NCBI RefSeq assembly: GCF_003315135.1
Contig: NZ_QNRK01000020.1
Span: forward strand, 62,001-126,000
DNA: 64,000 nt
Direction of reading: 5' to 3'
Source: Roseiarcus fermentans
GTDB taxonomy: Bacteria; Pseudomonadota; Alphaproteobacteria; Rhizobiales; Beijerinckiaceae
In this document: one piece after another, positions 43,101-52,649 of the stretch
Layout of the letters: every line of letters begins with the position of its first letter
How positions within the stretch are numbered: the first letter of the stretch is position 1
Translations under genes and position numbers: made by a program
The notes under the pieces: model-generated
Told to the model about the DNA's origin: nothing
Databases searched by the model: none
Seen by the model: only the letters and a program-made list of their open reading frames with translations

Positions 43101-43723
43101 CGGATCAGTCCCTGGAGATAGACGACCGAAAAGATCGCGATCCAAACAATATCGAGAAAATGCCAGAACAGGCCAAGCCGCAAGATGTTGATCTTGACGC
43201 GCGCGTCGAGCCCGAACGTTATCGCCTGGATCATCATCAGGACGATCCAGATGCATCCAAAGAAGACATGAAGCCCGTGCAGCGGCGCCAGGGCGAAGAA
43301 AGACGAAAGATACCCGCTGCGGGTCGGATAGGCGCCGTCGCCGAACATCGTCGCGAAGTCGTGCAGCTCCATGCCGACAAAGGCGAGCCCGAGCACCAGC
43401 GTCACGCCCATCCAGCCGAGCAATTGCTGCCGGGGCGCTCCGTGCTTCATGGCGACCGAGGCCATGCCGAAGGTGAAGCTGCTGGTCAGCAGCGTCAGGG
43501 TTTCGAGGAAGACGGGAAGGATCCTGTACTCGCTCGCCGGAGTCGGACCGCCGACAGTCGCCGGCAACATGACGCCATAGGTCGCAAAGAGCAGCGCGAA
43601 GATCACGGCGTCGCTCATCAGGAACAGCCAGAAGCCGAACACCGCGCTCAGCGCCTCCTCGTGCGTCAACGCATCGGTCCGGCCGAGATTGAGGCCGACG
43701 TGCCTGAGTTCGTTCACGCTCAT
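43097..43723 (-). CDS. cyoC: cytochrome bo3 ubiquinol oxidase subunit III
   Basis: The 208-residue protein has five membrane helices of the heme-copper oxidase subunit III family: FGFWLFLMSDAVIFALLFA, LLTSSFTFGMASVAMKHG, FVGMELHDFATMFG and LHGLHVFFGCIWIVLMM. It overlaps cyoB and cyoD by 4 bp each. Confidence 0.93.
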   Translation of the reverse strand: MSVNELRHVGLNLGRTDALTHEEALSAVFGFWLFLMSDAVIFALLFATYGVMLPATVGGPTPASEYRILPVFLETLTLLTSSFTFGMASVAMKHGAPRQQLLGWMGVTLVLGLAFVGMELHDFATMFGDGAYPTRSGYLSSFFALAPLHGLHVFFGCIWIVLMMIQAITFGLDARVKINILRLGLFWHFLDIVWIAIFSVVYLQGLIR

Positions 43724-45804
43724 CCGGAAACCTCGGCCAGGCCTCGGTTGGCGGGCGTCGTCTCGACAGCCCGCGGGATCGGCGTGATCTCGGCCTCGGC
43801 GCGCAGCCAGCGCCGTTCCGTGCGTTCGATCTCGGCGGCGGGGATGATCCTGCGGACGTCGCGGGCAAAACTGCGAGCGATGACCGTGGCGCCGATCGCC
43901 AGCACGCCGATGACTGCGAGCCACCACATGTGCCAAACGAGGCCGAACGCCGTCGCCGCGCCAACCACGCCGATCACCGGACCGGTCTTGCTGTTTTTGG
44001 GAAGCTCGATATCGTCATAAGACGCGGGCGGCGGATAGGGATTCCCCTTGCGCTTGGCTTCGTAGAACGGGTCACGGCCGTGGACGCGCGGAAGCGCCGC
44101 GTAATTGTATTCCGGCGGCGGCGCGGAGATCGACCACTCGAGCCCGCGCCCGTCCCAGGGATCTCCCGCAAACACGCGGTTGGCGTCGCGGTCGCGAATG
44201 CTGACCCACAGCTGGACGAAGAGGAAGGCGAGCGCGCAGAACAGCACCAGGGCGCCTGCGCCCGCGACATAGAGCCAGGGTCGGAAGGCGGGCTCGAACA
44301 CTTCCTGCGTGCGCCGCGCCATCCCGGCCGCTCCAAGCACGTAGAGCGGCATGAAGGCGAGGTAGAAGCCGGCCACCCAGCAGCCGAAGGAGATGCGGCC
44401 CCATTTCTCGTCGAGCCGGAAGCCGAACGCCTTGGGGAACCAGTAATGATAGCCTGCGAGCATGGCGTAAAGCAGCCCCGGAATTAGCATGTTGTGGAAA
44501 TGCGCAACCAGAAACAGGGTGTTGTGAACCAAGTAGTCGAGCGGCGGAATGGCGAGGATTATCCCGGTCAGGCCACCCAGCACGAAGGTCATCATGAAGG
44601 CCAGCGAATAAAGCATGGGGACGGAAAACCGCACTTCGCCACGAAACATGGTCCAGATCCAATCATAGATCTTGACGCCCGTGGGCACGCCGATGGCCAT
44701 CGTGGCGATGCCAAACGCAGCGTTGATGTTGGCGTTTTGACCCATTGTGAAGAAATGGTGGACCCACACCGTGAACGACAGCAGGGCGATCGCCGCCGTT
44801 GCAAGAACGAGCGAGGTGTAGCCGTAGAGCTCCTTGGACGAGAAGGTTGCGACAACTTCCGAATAGACGCCGAAGGCGGGCAGGATCAGGATATAGACCT
44901 CCGGGTGACCGAACAGCCAAAACAGATTGGCGTAGTTCATCATGTTGCCGCCGAGGTCATTGGTGAAGAAGTGGAAGCCCAGATAGCGGTCGAGCGCCAA
45001 CAGCGCAGTCGCGACCGTCAGCGGCGGCATGGCGAAGATCATCAGGATGCTGGTGCACAGCGCCGTCCATACGAACAGCGGCATCCGCATCAGGTGCATG
45101 CCGTCACAGCGCATTTTGTAGATGGTGACGGCGAAATTGATCCCCGTCAGCGTCGATCCTACTGAGCCCAGCGTCACCGCCCAGATCCAGTAGTCGGGTC
45201 CCACGCCGGGGCTGAAGGCGAGCTCGGTATAAGGCGGGTAGCCGCTCCAGCCTCCGGTCGAGAACTCGCCGATGACGAGAGACACCATCATCAACCCGGC
45301 GGCCCCGCCGGTCAGCCAGAGGCTGATCGAATTGAGCAGCGGGAAGGCGACGTCGCGGCTGCCGATCTGAAGGGGCATGACATAGTTGATGAGGCCGACG
45401 AGGAACGGCATCGCCATGAAGAAGATCATGATGCTGCCGTGCGTGCTGAACAATTGCGCGAAGTGGTTGGGCGCAAGGAAGCCGGGACTCCCGACTGCCG
45501 CCGCCTGCTGCATCCGCATCAGCACGGCCTCGATCAGCGCCCGCGTGAGCATCACGAAGGCGAGGACAATGTACATGATGCCGATTTTCTTGTGGTCGAG
45601 GCTCGTGAGCCACTCGGACCAAAGAGAGCGCCACTTGCCAAGCCTCGTGATCAGCGCGACGACCAAGACAGCGCCGAAGATGACGATCGAGGCCGCCCCG
45701 GCGCCGATGATCTCGCTGGCGGTGGGGTTTTCCCAGGCGCGAACGAACGGCAGCGAATGCCAGACGAAGCGGCCCAGGACTGCCGGCCAGACGCCCTCAG
45801 TCAT
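43720..45804 (-). CDS. cyoB: cytochrome bo3 ubiquinol oxidase subunit I
   Basis: The 694-residue protein has about fifteen membrane helices. The heme and CuB centre is marked by FGHPEVYILILPAFG, with its cross-linked His-Tyr, plus VWVHHFFTMG with the His pair and VAHFHNMLIPG near heme o3/b ligands. It reduces oxygen to water with quinol electrons and pumps protons. The family match to bo3-type (quinol) oxidase is clear; an aa3-type quinol oxidase would look similar. It is second in the cyoABCD cluster. Confidence 0.95.
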   Translation of the reverse strand: MTEGVWPAVLGRFVWHSLPFVRAWENPTASEIIGAGAASIVIFGAVLVVALITRLGKWRSLWSEWLTSLDHKKIGIMYIVLAFVMLTRALIEAVLMRMQQAAAVGSPGFLAPNHFAQLFSTHGSIMIFFMAMPFLVGLINYVMPLQIGSRDVAFPLLNSISLWLTGGAAGLMMVSLVIGEFSTGGWSGYPPYTELAFSPGVGPDYWIWAVTLGSVGSTLTGINFAVTIYKMRCDGMHLMRMPLFVWTALCTSILMIFAMPPLTVATALLALDRYLGFHFFTNDLGGNMMNYANLFWLFGHPEVYILILPAFGVYSEVVATFSSKELYGYTSLVLATAAIALLSFTVWVHHFFTMGQNANINAAFGIATMAIGVPTGVKIYDWIWTMFRGEVRFSVPMLYSLAFMMTFVLGGLTGIILAIPPLDYLVHNTLFLVAHFHNMLIPGLLYAMLAGYHYWFPKAFGFRLDEKWGRISFGCWVAGFYLAFMPLYVLGAAGMARRTQEVFEPAFRPWLYVAGAGALVLFCALAFLFVQLWVSIRDRDANRVFAGDPWDGRGLEWSISAPPPEYNYAALPRVHGRDPFYEAKRKGNPYPPPASYDDIELPKNSKTGPVIGVVGAATAFGLVWHMWWLAVIGVLAIGATVIARSFARDVRRIIPAAEIERTERRWLRAEAEITPIPRAVETTPANRGLAEVSG

Positions 45805-46655
45805 GATCGAGGCTCCGTGGACTGGACGAGGATACGCTGGAAGAGATCCTGGGGAATTGACGAGAAGACGATCGGCTGGGGCGGCGACGATTGTCTGAAA
45901 AGCGCAGGATAGGCGGCGGCGTCGAGCGGATGGCCTGACGCGCGCGCCTGCTCCACCCAGCGATCATAGTCGGCGGGCGGAAGCGCGACGACGTTGAATT
46001 TCTCGTTCTGGAAGCCAGCTCCATTGAACTGGGTGTTTTCGCCGCGATAGACGCCCGGCCGCGAAGCCGCGAGGTTGAGGTGTGTCGTCATCCCCGCCAT
46101 CGCGTAGATCTGGCCTGAGAGTTGAGGGATCAGCAATGATTGCATAACCGTGCCGCTGGTCAGGCTGATATGGACGGGCCGATTGACCGGGATGACCAGC
46201 AGGTTGACGGCCGCGAAGCGCTGATCCGGCTCGATGAACAGCCATTTCCAGTCGAGCCCCACCGCCTGAACCTCGAGCGGGGCCTGAGCGGATACGAGCG
46301 GGCGATAGGGATCGAGCGCGTGGGTATAAGACCAAACCAAAAAGGCGAGGCCGATCACGATCGCGGTCGGCGGGATCCAGATGAAGCCCTCGAGCGTCCA
46401 CGAAAAGCCCCAGTTCGGCCTGAACGCGTTATGCTTGTTTGATAGCCGATAATGCCAGGCGATGAGGGGGGTCAACAGCAGCACCGGCCCGGCGACGAAG
46501 ATCAGCACGACGGCTACGATCGAGTAGAGGCGCCACTGACTCGCGGCGATCGGACCGGCGTGGTTCATCACGCCGAGCTTCACCGCATTGCATCCGCTGA
46601 GCAGGAAGGCGGACAGCAACGCAAAACAAGCAGACTTGCCGCGCGACGCATTCAT
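45801..46655 (-). CDS. cyoA: cytochrome bo3 ubiquinol oxidase subunit II (lipoprotein)
   Basis: The 284-residue protein has a lipoprotein signal ending in LLSGC, two N-terminal membrane helices (YSIVAVVLIFVAGPVLLL; FIWIPPTAIVIGLAFLVW) and a periplasmic cupredoxin domain. The CuA ligands of cytochrome c oxidases are absent, as in quinol oxidases. It starts within the stop of the GH15 gene (ATGA) and overlaps cyoB by 4 bp. Confidence 0.94.
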   Translation of the reverse strand: MNASRGKSACFALLSAFLLSGCNAVKLGVMNHAGPIAASQWRLYSIVAVVLIFVAGPVLLLTPLIAWHYRLSNKHNAFRPNWGFSWTLEGFIWIPPTAIVIGLAFLVWSYTHALDPYRPLVSAQAPLEVQAVGLDWKWLFIEPDQRFAAVNLLVIPVNRPVHISLTSGTVMQSLLIPQLSGQIYAMAGMTTHLNLAASRPGVYRGENTQFNGAGFQNEKFNVVALPPADYDRWVEQARASGHPLDAAAYPALFRQSSPPQPIVFSSIPQDLFQRILVQSTEPRS

Positions 46656-48427
46656 CCGCCGGCTCGCTGGATCACGGGGCCAGACAGGAACAAAGCGGTG
46701 TTGATCACGCCGAGATGGGTCAACGTCTGCGGAATATTGCCGATCAGGCTGCGGCTGCCGACGTCATACTCTTCGCTGAGAAGGCCCACATCGTTGGAGA
46801 CCCCGATCACGCGTTCCAGCAGCGTCGCCGCGTCGTTGTCGCGGCGCTGCATCTTGTAACAGTCCGCCAGCCAGCAGGTGCAGGCGAGAAAGGCGCCCTC
46901 GTTGGGGCCATGCGGTTTTGGCGGTTTGCGTCGTACCAGTCCCCCTTCCATCAGCTCCCGCTCGATCGCCGCGATCGTCCTGGCTATGCGCGGATCGTCA
47001 ACGGGAAGGAAGCCGACGAGCGGCAACAGCAACAGCGACGCGTCCAGGGTGTCGCCGCCATAGCCCTGGACGAAGTGGCCGAGAACGCTGTTGTAGCCGC
47101 GCTCGCACACGGTCCGATGGATCACTTCGCTCAGCGCCTTCAGTCTGGCGATCAACGCGCGATCGGCCCGATCGTTGTCGGCATGCGCTTCAAGGTAGCG
47201 GGTGACGCCCACCCAGGCCATCGCCTGCGAATAGGTGTAGCATTGAAGATCGCCACGGCTTTCCCAGATGTCGGCGCTGGGCTTGTCCCACACCTTCTCG
47301 AGATGCTGGACGATCGCGGTCTCGACTTCGACGACGCGCGGGGTGCGCTCGATCCCGGCCTTGGCCAGGACGGCGAAACTGTCCATCAACTCGCCAAAGA
47401 CGTCGAGTTGCGTCTGGCCTGACGCGGCGTTGCCGACGCGGACCGGCTCGGCGCCTTGATAGCCGGGCAGCCCATCCAGCTCGCGCTCGGGTGGGAGGCG
47501 GCCGCCGTCGATCCGGTAGACGATCTGCATCTCTGCGGGCTGGCCTCCGAGCGCCCGCAGGATCCAGTCGCGCCAGCGCGTCGCCTCCTCGTGGAAGCCG
47601 GCGTCGAGGAGCGCGGTAAGCGTGAAAGTGGAATCGCGCAGCCAGCAATAGCGATAATCCCAGTTCGCCGATCCGCCAGGAATTTCCGGCAATCCGAGCG
47701 TCGCGGCGGCGACGATCCCGCCGCCTTCCCGATCGATCAGCGTGCGCAGCGTGATCAGCGAGCGGCGGATAGCCCCATCCCACCGGCTTTTCGCCTCGTA
47801 CCGGCCGATCCAGCCCGTCCACGCCTTCTCTGTTGCGTCGACCAGGGAATCGATCCTCAACGGCGGGGGCATCGCCGCCGTTGAGGGCGAATGACTGAGG
47901 ACGAAGGCGATCTTCGAGCCTCTGGCCATCACGAAGCGGGCGCCGGCGCCGTCGCCGTCCATCGCGAGCTCGACCGGACAGTCGAGGACGACGCGATCCG
48001 GGCCGGCCTCGAAAATAAGCCCGCGTTCGTGGCGTTCGCTCCAGGGCGCCATCTGACCGTAGCCAAAGCGCAGCCTCAGCGACATCGCCATCTGCACCTC
48101 GCCTTCCAGCCCCTCCACGATGCGGATGATCGCCGACGCGCCCTCGCGCCAGGGCATAAGGTCGGTCACCCGCACGCGGCCGGTATCGGTGAAGTGCTCG
48201 GTCTCAAGGATGGCTGTGTCGTCGCGGTAGCGGCGGACGGTCTGCGAAACGTAGCCCGCCGGCGAAATGACCCAAGAGCCGTGACGTTCGTCCCCCAGCA
48301 GCGCGGCGAGACAAGCGTCGCTGTCGAAGCGGGGCCAGCATAAAAAATCTATCGATCCGGACCTGGCGACAAGCGCACAACTGCGCCCGTCCCCGATGAT
48401 GGCATGGTCCTGGATCGTGGATGTCAT
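46652..48427 (-). CDS. glycoside hydrolase family 15 protein, first gene of the cyo operon
   Basis: The 591-residue GH15 enzyme of the glucoamylase/trehalase type has an N-terminal beta domain (IIGDGRSCALVARSGSIDFL) and an (alpha/alpha)6 catalytic domain with GSANWDYRYCWLRDSTFTLT, IWESRGDLQCYTYSQAMAW and LLSEEYDVGSRSLIGNIPQ. The acid/base pair is expected in WESRG and SEEYD. There is no signal peptide, so it acts on cytoplasmic glucans or trehalose. Its stop overlaps the cyoA start, so it is cotranslated with the terminal oxidase. An EcfG promoter lies 198 bp upstream. Confidence 0.92.
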   Translation of the reverse strand: MTSTIQDHAIIGDGRSCALVARSGSIDFLCWPRFDSDACLAALLGDERHGSWVISPAGYVSQTVRRYRDDTAILETEHFTDTGRVRVTDLMPWREGASAIIRIVEGLEGEVQMAMSLRLRFGYGQMAPWSERHERGLIFEAGPDRVVLDCPVELAMDGDGAGARFVMARGSKIAFVLSHSPSTAAMPPPLRIDSLVDATEKAWTGWIGRYEAKSRWDGAIRRSLITLRTLIDREGGGIVAAATLGLPEIPGGSANWDYRYCWLRDSTFTLTALLDAGFHEEATRWRDWILRALGGQPAEMQIVYRIDGGRLPPERELDGLPGYQGAEPVRVGNAASGQTQLDVFGELMDSFAVLAKAGIERTPRVVEVETAIVQHLEKVWDKPSADIWESRGDLQCYTYSQAMAWVGVTRYLEAHADNDRADRALIARLKALSEVIHRTVCERGYNSVLGHFVQGYGGDTLDASLLLLPLVGFLPVDDPRIARTIAAIERELMEGGLVRRKPPKPHGPNEGAFLACTCWLADCYKMQRRDNDAATLLERVIGVSNDVGLLSEEYDVGSRSLIGNIPQTLTHLGVINTALFLSGPVIQRAGG

Positions 48428-48743
48428 CGGAACTGCTCCTTACAGCTCGAGGCGACCCGCTTCCATAATCCTGACATTCCGCGCCGGGGCGGCGATCGAG
48501 CCTCGGCAGTTCCGACGAAACCTCCGTGAAAGCAGACGCCATCCCAACGAGCGCCAGCTTTGACAAAATACGATGAGCGTAACGCCGCCCGAACCTGGCC
48601 GTGGCTGTTATCGGGGCAATCACAAACGCGGGCGGCCTATCGGAGTTCCTTCGGACGGGTGGAATTCGATCGCGCCGACCGAGCGCCCTGTGGCGAAGGG
48701 GAACGCGCCCGGGATCACGGGGTTTTGCCTGACGGAGGCTGCG
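48428..48743. other. 316-bp divergent intergenic region
   Basis: This contains the EcfG-type promoter at 48625-48649 for the leftward GH15-cyo operon, and a near-match (GGAAC 48700, 16 nt, GGTT) 20 bp before the rightward SMP-30 gene. A TTGACA at about 48559 has no good -10 box. I see no gene. Confidence 0.6.
48625..48649 (-). promoter_or_regulatory. sigma-EcfG promoter upstream of GH15-cyoABCD
   Basis: On the minus strand GGAAC (48649-48645) and CGTT (48628-48625) are exactly 16 nt apart, a full match to the general-stress promoter, pointing to the GH15 gene with a leader of about 190 nt. The long leader is unusual and could hold other control elements. Confidence 0.7.
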
Positions 48744-49625
48744 ATGGCGATCGAGACGGTGCTCAACTTCCGTGCGGCGATTGGCGAATCCCCAACCTGG
48801 GTCGAAGACGAGCGCGCGCTTTATTGGATCGACGTCAAAGCGCCGGCGCTTCACCGCTATTGTCCGGACGACGAATCGACCCGCAGTTGGTCGATGACGA
48901 GCGATATCGGAGGCTTCGCGCTGACCGGCGACGGCGGCGCTGTGGTGGCCCTCCGGCACGGGCTATTTCGCCTCGACCTCGATAGCGGCGCGCTGCGGCT
49001 GCTTACGCCCCCGCCATTCGACCCCTCGCTTTTTCGCTTCAATGAAGGCGCCTGCGATACCAACGGCCGCTTTTGGATCGGCGTGATGTTCGATCCGCTG
49101 AAGGGATCGGCGTCCGAACAGCCGGGACGGCTCCACAGTTTCACTTTTGCGGAAGGCCTTCGTGAGGAACCGGACGCGGCCGAGTTACACAATGGCATGG
49201 CCTGGAGCGGCGACGGCAAGACGTTCTTCCTGTCGCACAGCCATTCCGGCGAGATCTTCACTTTCGATTACAAGGAGAACGGCGCGCTCTCGAACCGCCG
49301 GGTTTTCGCGGCTGTGCCCGCCGGACTCGGCATCCCCGACGGCGCCGCGATCGACATGGACGGCGGCTATTGGTCGGCGCTCCATGGCGGCGGCAAGCTT
49401 CGCCGCTTTCACCCCGACGGCTCCCCCGACCGCGACGTCGACCTACCCGTCAGCCAGCCAACAATGCCCGCCTTCGCGGGCGAGGACCTCGCCACGCTCT
49501 ACGTCACCAGCGCGTCGGATCGCATGAGCGAGGAGGCGAAGACAAGGGAGCCGCACGCAGGAGCGCTGTTGCGCCTCGACTCGGGGGGGAGCCGCGGAGT
49601 CGCGCGGTCCTTTCTGGTTCGCTGA
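48744..49625 (+). CDS. SMP-30/gluconolactonase-family protein
   Basis: The 293-residue beta-propeller has GESPTWVEDERALYWIDVKA, FNEGACDTNGRFWIGVMFD, LHNGMAWSGDGKTFFLSHSH and IPDGAAIDMDGGYWSALHGG, the family's metal-binding and active-site loops. GGAGG precedes ATG 48744. It is divergent from the GH15-cyo operon. Lactonase activity on aldonolactones is likely but not proven. It differs from the 325-residue relative at 36837. Confidence 0.92.
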   Translation: MAIETVLNFRAAIGESPTWVEDERALYWIDVKAPALHRYCPDDESTRSWSMTSDIGGFALTGDGGAVVALRHGLFRLDLDSGALRLLTPPPFDPSLFRFNEGACDTNGRFWIGVMFDPLKGSASEQPGRLHSFTFAEGLREEPDAAELHNGMAWSGDGKTFFLSHSHSGEIFTFDYKENGALSNRRVFAAVPAGLGIPDGAAIDMDGGYWSALHGGGKLRRFHPDGSPDRDVDLPVSQPTMPAFAGEDLATLYVTSASDRMSEEAKTREPHAGALLRLDSGGSRGVARSFLVR

Positions 49626-49647
49626 TCGATCGGACATCAAGCGACGA

Positions 49648-51828
49648 TCAGGAAGCCGAGACCACGAGATCCTGACGATCCGCTGTAATCGCAATGCTTC
49701 TCAGCTCGACCGCATCGTGTTCGCCCTTCAGCACCTTGTAAAGCGTGTCGTTCCCGTCTCGCCAGAAGCGGATGTCAAAGCGCTTCCGCCCGAGCCGCAG
49801 ATCGATCAACGTCACATCGGGCAACCAGTCCGGAAGAGCGGGGTCGATGTACAGCTTGCCACGCGGAGCATCCTGCTGCAGTCCCAGCATCGCCTGCAAC
49901 AGCATGAACGGCGCTCCGGCAGCCCAGGCCTGCGGCACATTGGCGCCGATATACTGCACAGGAAAGCTCGTGGGATCGCGCTGTAGTCCCGCATAAAGTT
50001 CAGGGAGCTGACTCAAAACGAAATGGCTCGCCGCGTCGCAGACGTCGCGCGCCACCGCCGCCGCTTCGGCAGCGAAACCATAGCGTCGCATGCCGAGCGC
50101 GATGAGGGAATTGTCGTGAGGCCAAACCGCCCCGGTCTGGTAATTGTAGGGGTTGAATGAGGAATGGTCGGCTGACAGCGTGCGGATGCCCCAGCCGCTC
50201 CACATATCCTTGCTCATCAAGCGTTTCACCACGGCGCCGGCGCGCTCCGGCGCAACAATGCCGGACCATAGGCATTGCCCGACGTTGGACGTCACCGAGA
50301 GCACTTTTTTCTTATCGCCGTCCAACGCGTAGGCATAGAAGCCTGACTTGTCGTCCCAGAAGACGTCGTTGAACTTTTTGAACAGCGCGCCGGCCTTGTT
50401 GCGCAAAGCGGTTGCGCGCCGCTTGTCGCCCAGGTGGTCGTAGATTTCGGCCATGCGCCGCCAGGCGTCATACACATAGCCCTGCACCTCGCACAGCGCC
50501 TTTGGCCCATGCACCAGAGCGCCGTCACGATGCATCACCGCATCCCCTGAATCTTTCCAAGCCATGTTCTCCAACCCGGCCGACGAGCGCGTTTGGTATT
50601 CCTGAAACCCGTCGCCGTCGCGGTCGCCATATGTGTCGATCCAGGTCAGGCAGGCTTCGGCAGTGGACAAATGCTGTTCGATGAGGGCGTTGTCGCCGGT
50701 GGCGCGCCACGCCGCGTGCAGCGTCACCAGATAGAGCGGCGTCGCGTCGGCCGAGCCGTAGTAGGGGGTGTGAGGGATCAGCTTGAAATGCGCCAGCTCC
50801 CCATAGCGCAGCTCGTGCAGGATCTTGCCGGGTTCGGCGTCGCGGTAGTCGTCGCGCTCCGTCGCTTGAAGTCGCCCCAGGACCGCCAACGTGCCGGCGG
50901 CAAATTCCGGATAGACGATCATCGTCTGCATCGAGACAACCAGCGTATCGCGGCCGAACAGCGCCACGAACCACGGCAGCCCGGCGGCGGGCACGAAAAC
51001 CATGTGGTCCGAACCCTCGAGGGGCAATCGCAGGGAAGCCATGTCCTGCACCCCTTGATCATAGCAGCGATCGAACTCCTCATTGCTGCTTCGCATCTTC
51101 AGCACTTCGCGCCGCCACGCGGCCATCTTGCTGGCGCCGCCCGACGTCGCACTGGAATCGGTGCATTCCCGCGGCGCGAGGACGCGCTGCGCGCCATCCA
51201 CCAAATCGTAGATCAGGCAGCGATGCCAGCTCTGCCCAGGCTTCAGCGCGATGTCGAAACTTAGCCTCCCGTTCGCGCTTACCGCTGGCTCGCCGTCGCG
51301 AGTCGCGATGTGGACGATCACCCCGCGGCAGAAGTCTTTGTTATGATAGGTCAGGCGCAGCGTCTGCCGTCCCGCGGACCACAATGTGGTGATGCGGCCG
51401 CGCCGCACGACGCGATTGCTCTTCACTTCGAAGATGTCGGCAAAGTCGGCGCGCATTGCGATTTCCAGGTTGAAACGCACCGTTTTCAAGCTGTAGTTGG
51501 TGACGTCGATGTCCTCGTGCATTCCACCTTCAATATGGCGGCCGACAACTAGACCGATCGTGCGCGGGGCGATCGGGCCGTCTTCAGTGACGATAGCGCG
51601 GTTGGTGAGGAATATTCGCGCGGCTTGATAGGCGATGGCGCCGCCGTTCAGGAGATCCCACGGTTCGCCATTGGCGTAGATCGACCAAGCACTCATCACC
51701 CGGGTGTCGCGGAAGTACAGCCCGCGGACGCTGGGCGAGTTCACCTGCCCGTCTGGCTCCGTCACAAGCACCGTCTGGCCCTGGTGGATCGCGATCTGCG
51801 CTGGGCCGACATGAACCTTGAACGTCAT
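49648..51828 (-). CDS. amylo-alpha-1,6-glucosidase/glycogen-debranching-type protein
   Basis: The 726-residue protein has an N-terminal GDE-like beta domain (about residues 1-230, VNSPSVRGLYFRDTRVMSAW) and a C-terminal (alpha/alpha)6 glucosidase domain with FVALFGRDTLVVSMQTMI, GLENMAWKDSGDAVMHRDG and NYQTGAVWPHDNSLIALGM. It probably trims branched or limit-dextrin alpha-glucans, though some relatives act on other glycosides. GGAG lies 8 nt before ATG 51828. A near-consensus stress promoter (one mismatch) at 51923-51947 lies upstream. Confidence 0.9.
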   Translation of the reverse strand: MTFKVHVGPAQIAIHQGQTVLVTEPDGQVNSPSVRGLYFRDTRVMSAWSIYANGEPWDLLNGGAIAYQAARIFLTNRAIVTEDGPIAPRTIGLVVGRHIEGGMHEDIDVTNYSLKTVRFNLEIAMRADFADIFEVKSNRVVRRGRITTLWSAGRQTLRLTYHNKDFCRGVIVHIATRDGEPAVSANGRLSFDIALKPGQSWHRCLIYDLVDGAQRVLAPRECTDSSATSGGASKMAAWRREVLKMRSSNEEFDRCYDQGVQDMASLRLPLEGSDHMVFVPAAGLPWFVALFGRDTLVVSMQTMIVYPEFAAGTLAVLGRLQATERDDYRDAEPGKILHELRYGELAHFKLIPHTPYYGSADATPLYLVTLHAAWRATGDNALIEQHLSTAEACLTWIDTYGDRDGDGFQEYQTRSSAGLENMAWKDSGDAVMHRDGALVHGPKALCEVQGYVYDAWRRMAEIYDHLGDKRRATALRNKAGALFKKFNDVFWDDKSGFYAYALDGDKKKVLSVTSNVGQCLWSGIVAPERAGAVVKRLMSKDMWSGWGIRTLSADHSSFNPYNYQTGAVWPHDNSLIALGMRRYGFAAEAAAVARDVCDAASHFVLSQLPELYAGLQRDPTSFPVQYIGANVPQAWAAGAPFMLLQAMLGLQQDAPRGKLYIDPALPDWLPDVTLIDLRLGRKRFDIRFWRDGNDTLYKVLKGEHDAVELRSIAITADRQDLVVSAS

Positions 51829-51922
51829 ACCTGCAGCTCCTGTCGACGTCGTTGGTGTTGACCGTCTTTTCGACGCCTGCGATCGAAAAGGGTTCGAGGT
51901 CGCATAGGCCGCTCGCGTAACC

Positions 51923-51947
51923 AACGCAGACCCGTGCAAATCGTTGC
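51923..51947 (-). promoter_or_regulatory. near-consensus sigma-EcfG promoter for the debranching enzyme
   Basis: On the minus strand GCAAC (51947-51943) and CGTT (51926-51923) are 16 nt apart, one mismatch in the -35 box. It points to the debranching-type gene at 51828. Confidence 0.35.
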
Positions 51948-52099
51948 AGGCGATCGGTTTCGCTCCCCCGCTTTCCGCACAGTGCTCGACGGGGACGCAT
52001 TCAGCGTTTGTCGAGCTTGCAAGCCCCATCGAATGCTGGTCTCGGCGGCTGTAGCTACCGCACCGACGACGGCGCCCGGTGCACACGCAGACGTCGCGC

Positions 52100-52440
52100 T
52101 CAATGCGACGGCGTCACCGGCCTCGACCTTCCAAGGTCGGCGCGCTGCAGCAGGAAGGCCGTGGGGACGAGCAGCAGGGCGAACCACGACAAGCCGGCGA
52201 AGACGTCGATGCAAGAAACAACGCGACCAGGACGAAGCCCACCCGGTCGATGCGCAGTTCGCGGCGCCACATCACAAGACGCTGGCGGATCATGGCGCGA
52301 GGTTCGTCGACGAAGGCTGCGACCAGCGCCAGCGAAGCCGCGCCCCTAGGCAAGAGCGGCGCTCGGCGGAGAAGATCGCCCGCGGCGGCGGCCAATGCGA
52401 CGAGGACAACAAGCGCCGCCGCAAGCTTGTGGCAATCCAC
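52100..52440 (-). pseudogene. frameshifted small membrane protein
   Basis: The reading MDCHKLAAALVVLVALAAAA then VDEPRAMIRQRLVMWRRELR and IDRVGFVLVALFLA is a small membrane protein with two or more helices. At about 52210 the frame changes: the original frame becomes Cys/Ser/Pro-rich, while the adjacent frame continues IDVFAGLSWFALLLVPTAFL and then LQRADLGRS, a strong membrane helix. The whole would be about 113 residues. I do not recognise the family. Confidence 0.6.
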
Positions 52441-52649
52441 GAGCGCTTTTTCCGGGCCGGTTTTGTCGACACGTTCGTCCGGCGTCGCTCGACTTCCGGT
52501 TCAGGTTTGCGCTCGCGGACCCCGGAATCGGAATCCGAAAGCACCAGGAGCCGGCCGCAACGGTTTTCGTCGTCAGCCTGGAAAACATGGGAACCCTCCG
52601 TGGCCGACTTGTGTTCCTTGCCGGAGGAAAATGAGGGAAGGACGGCGCC

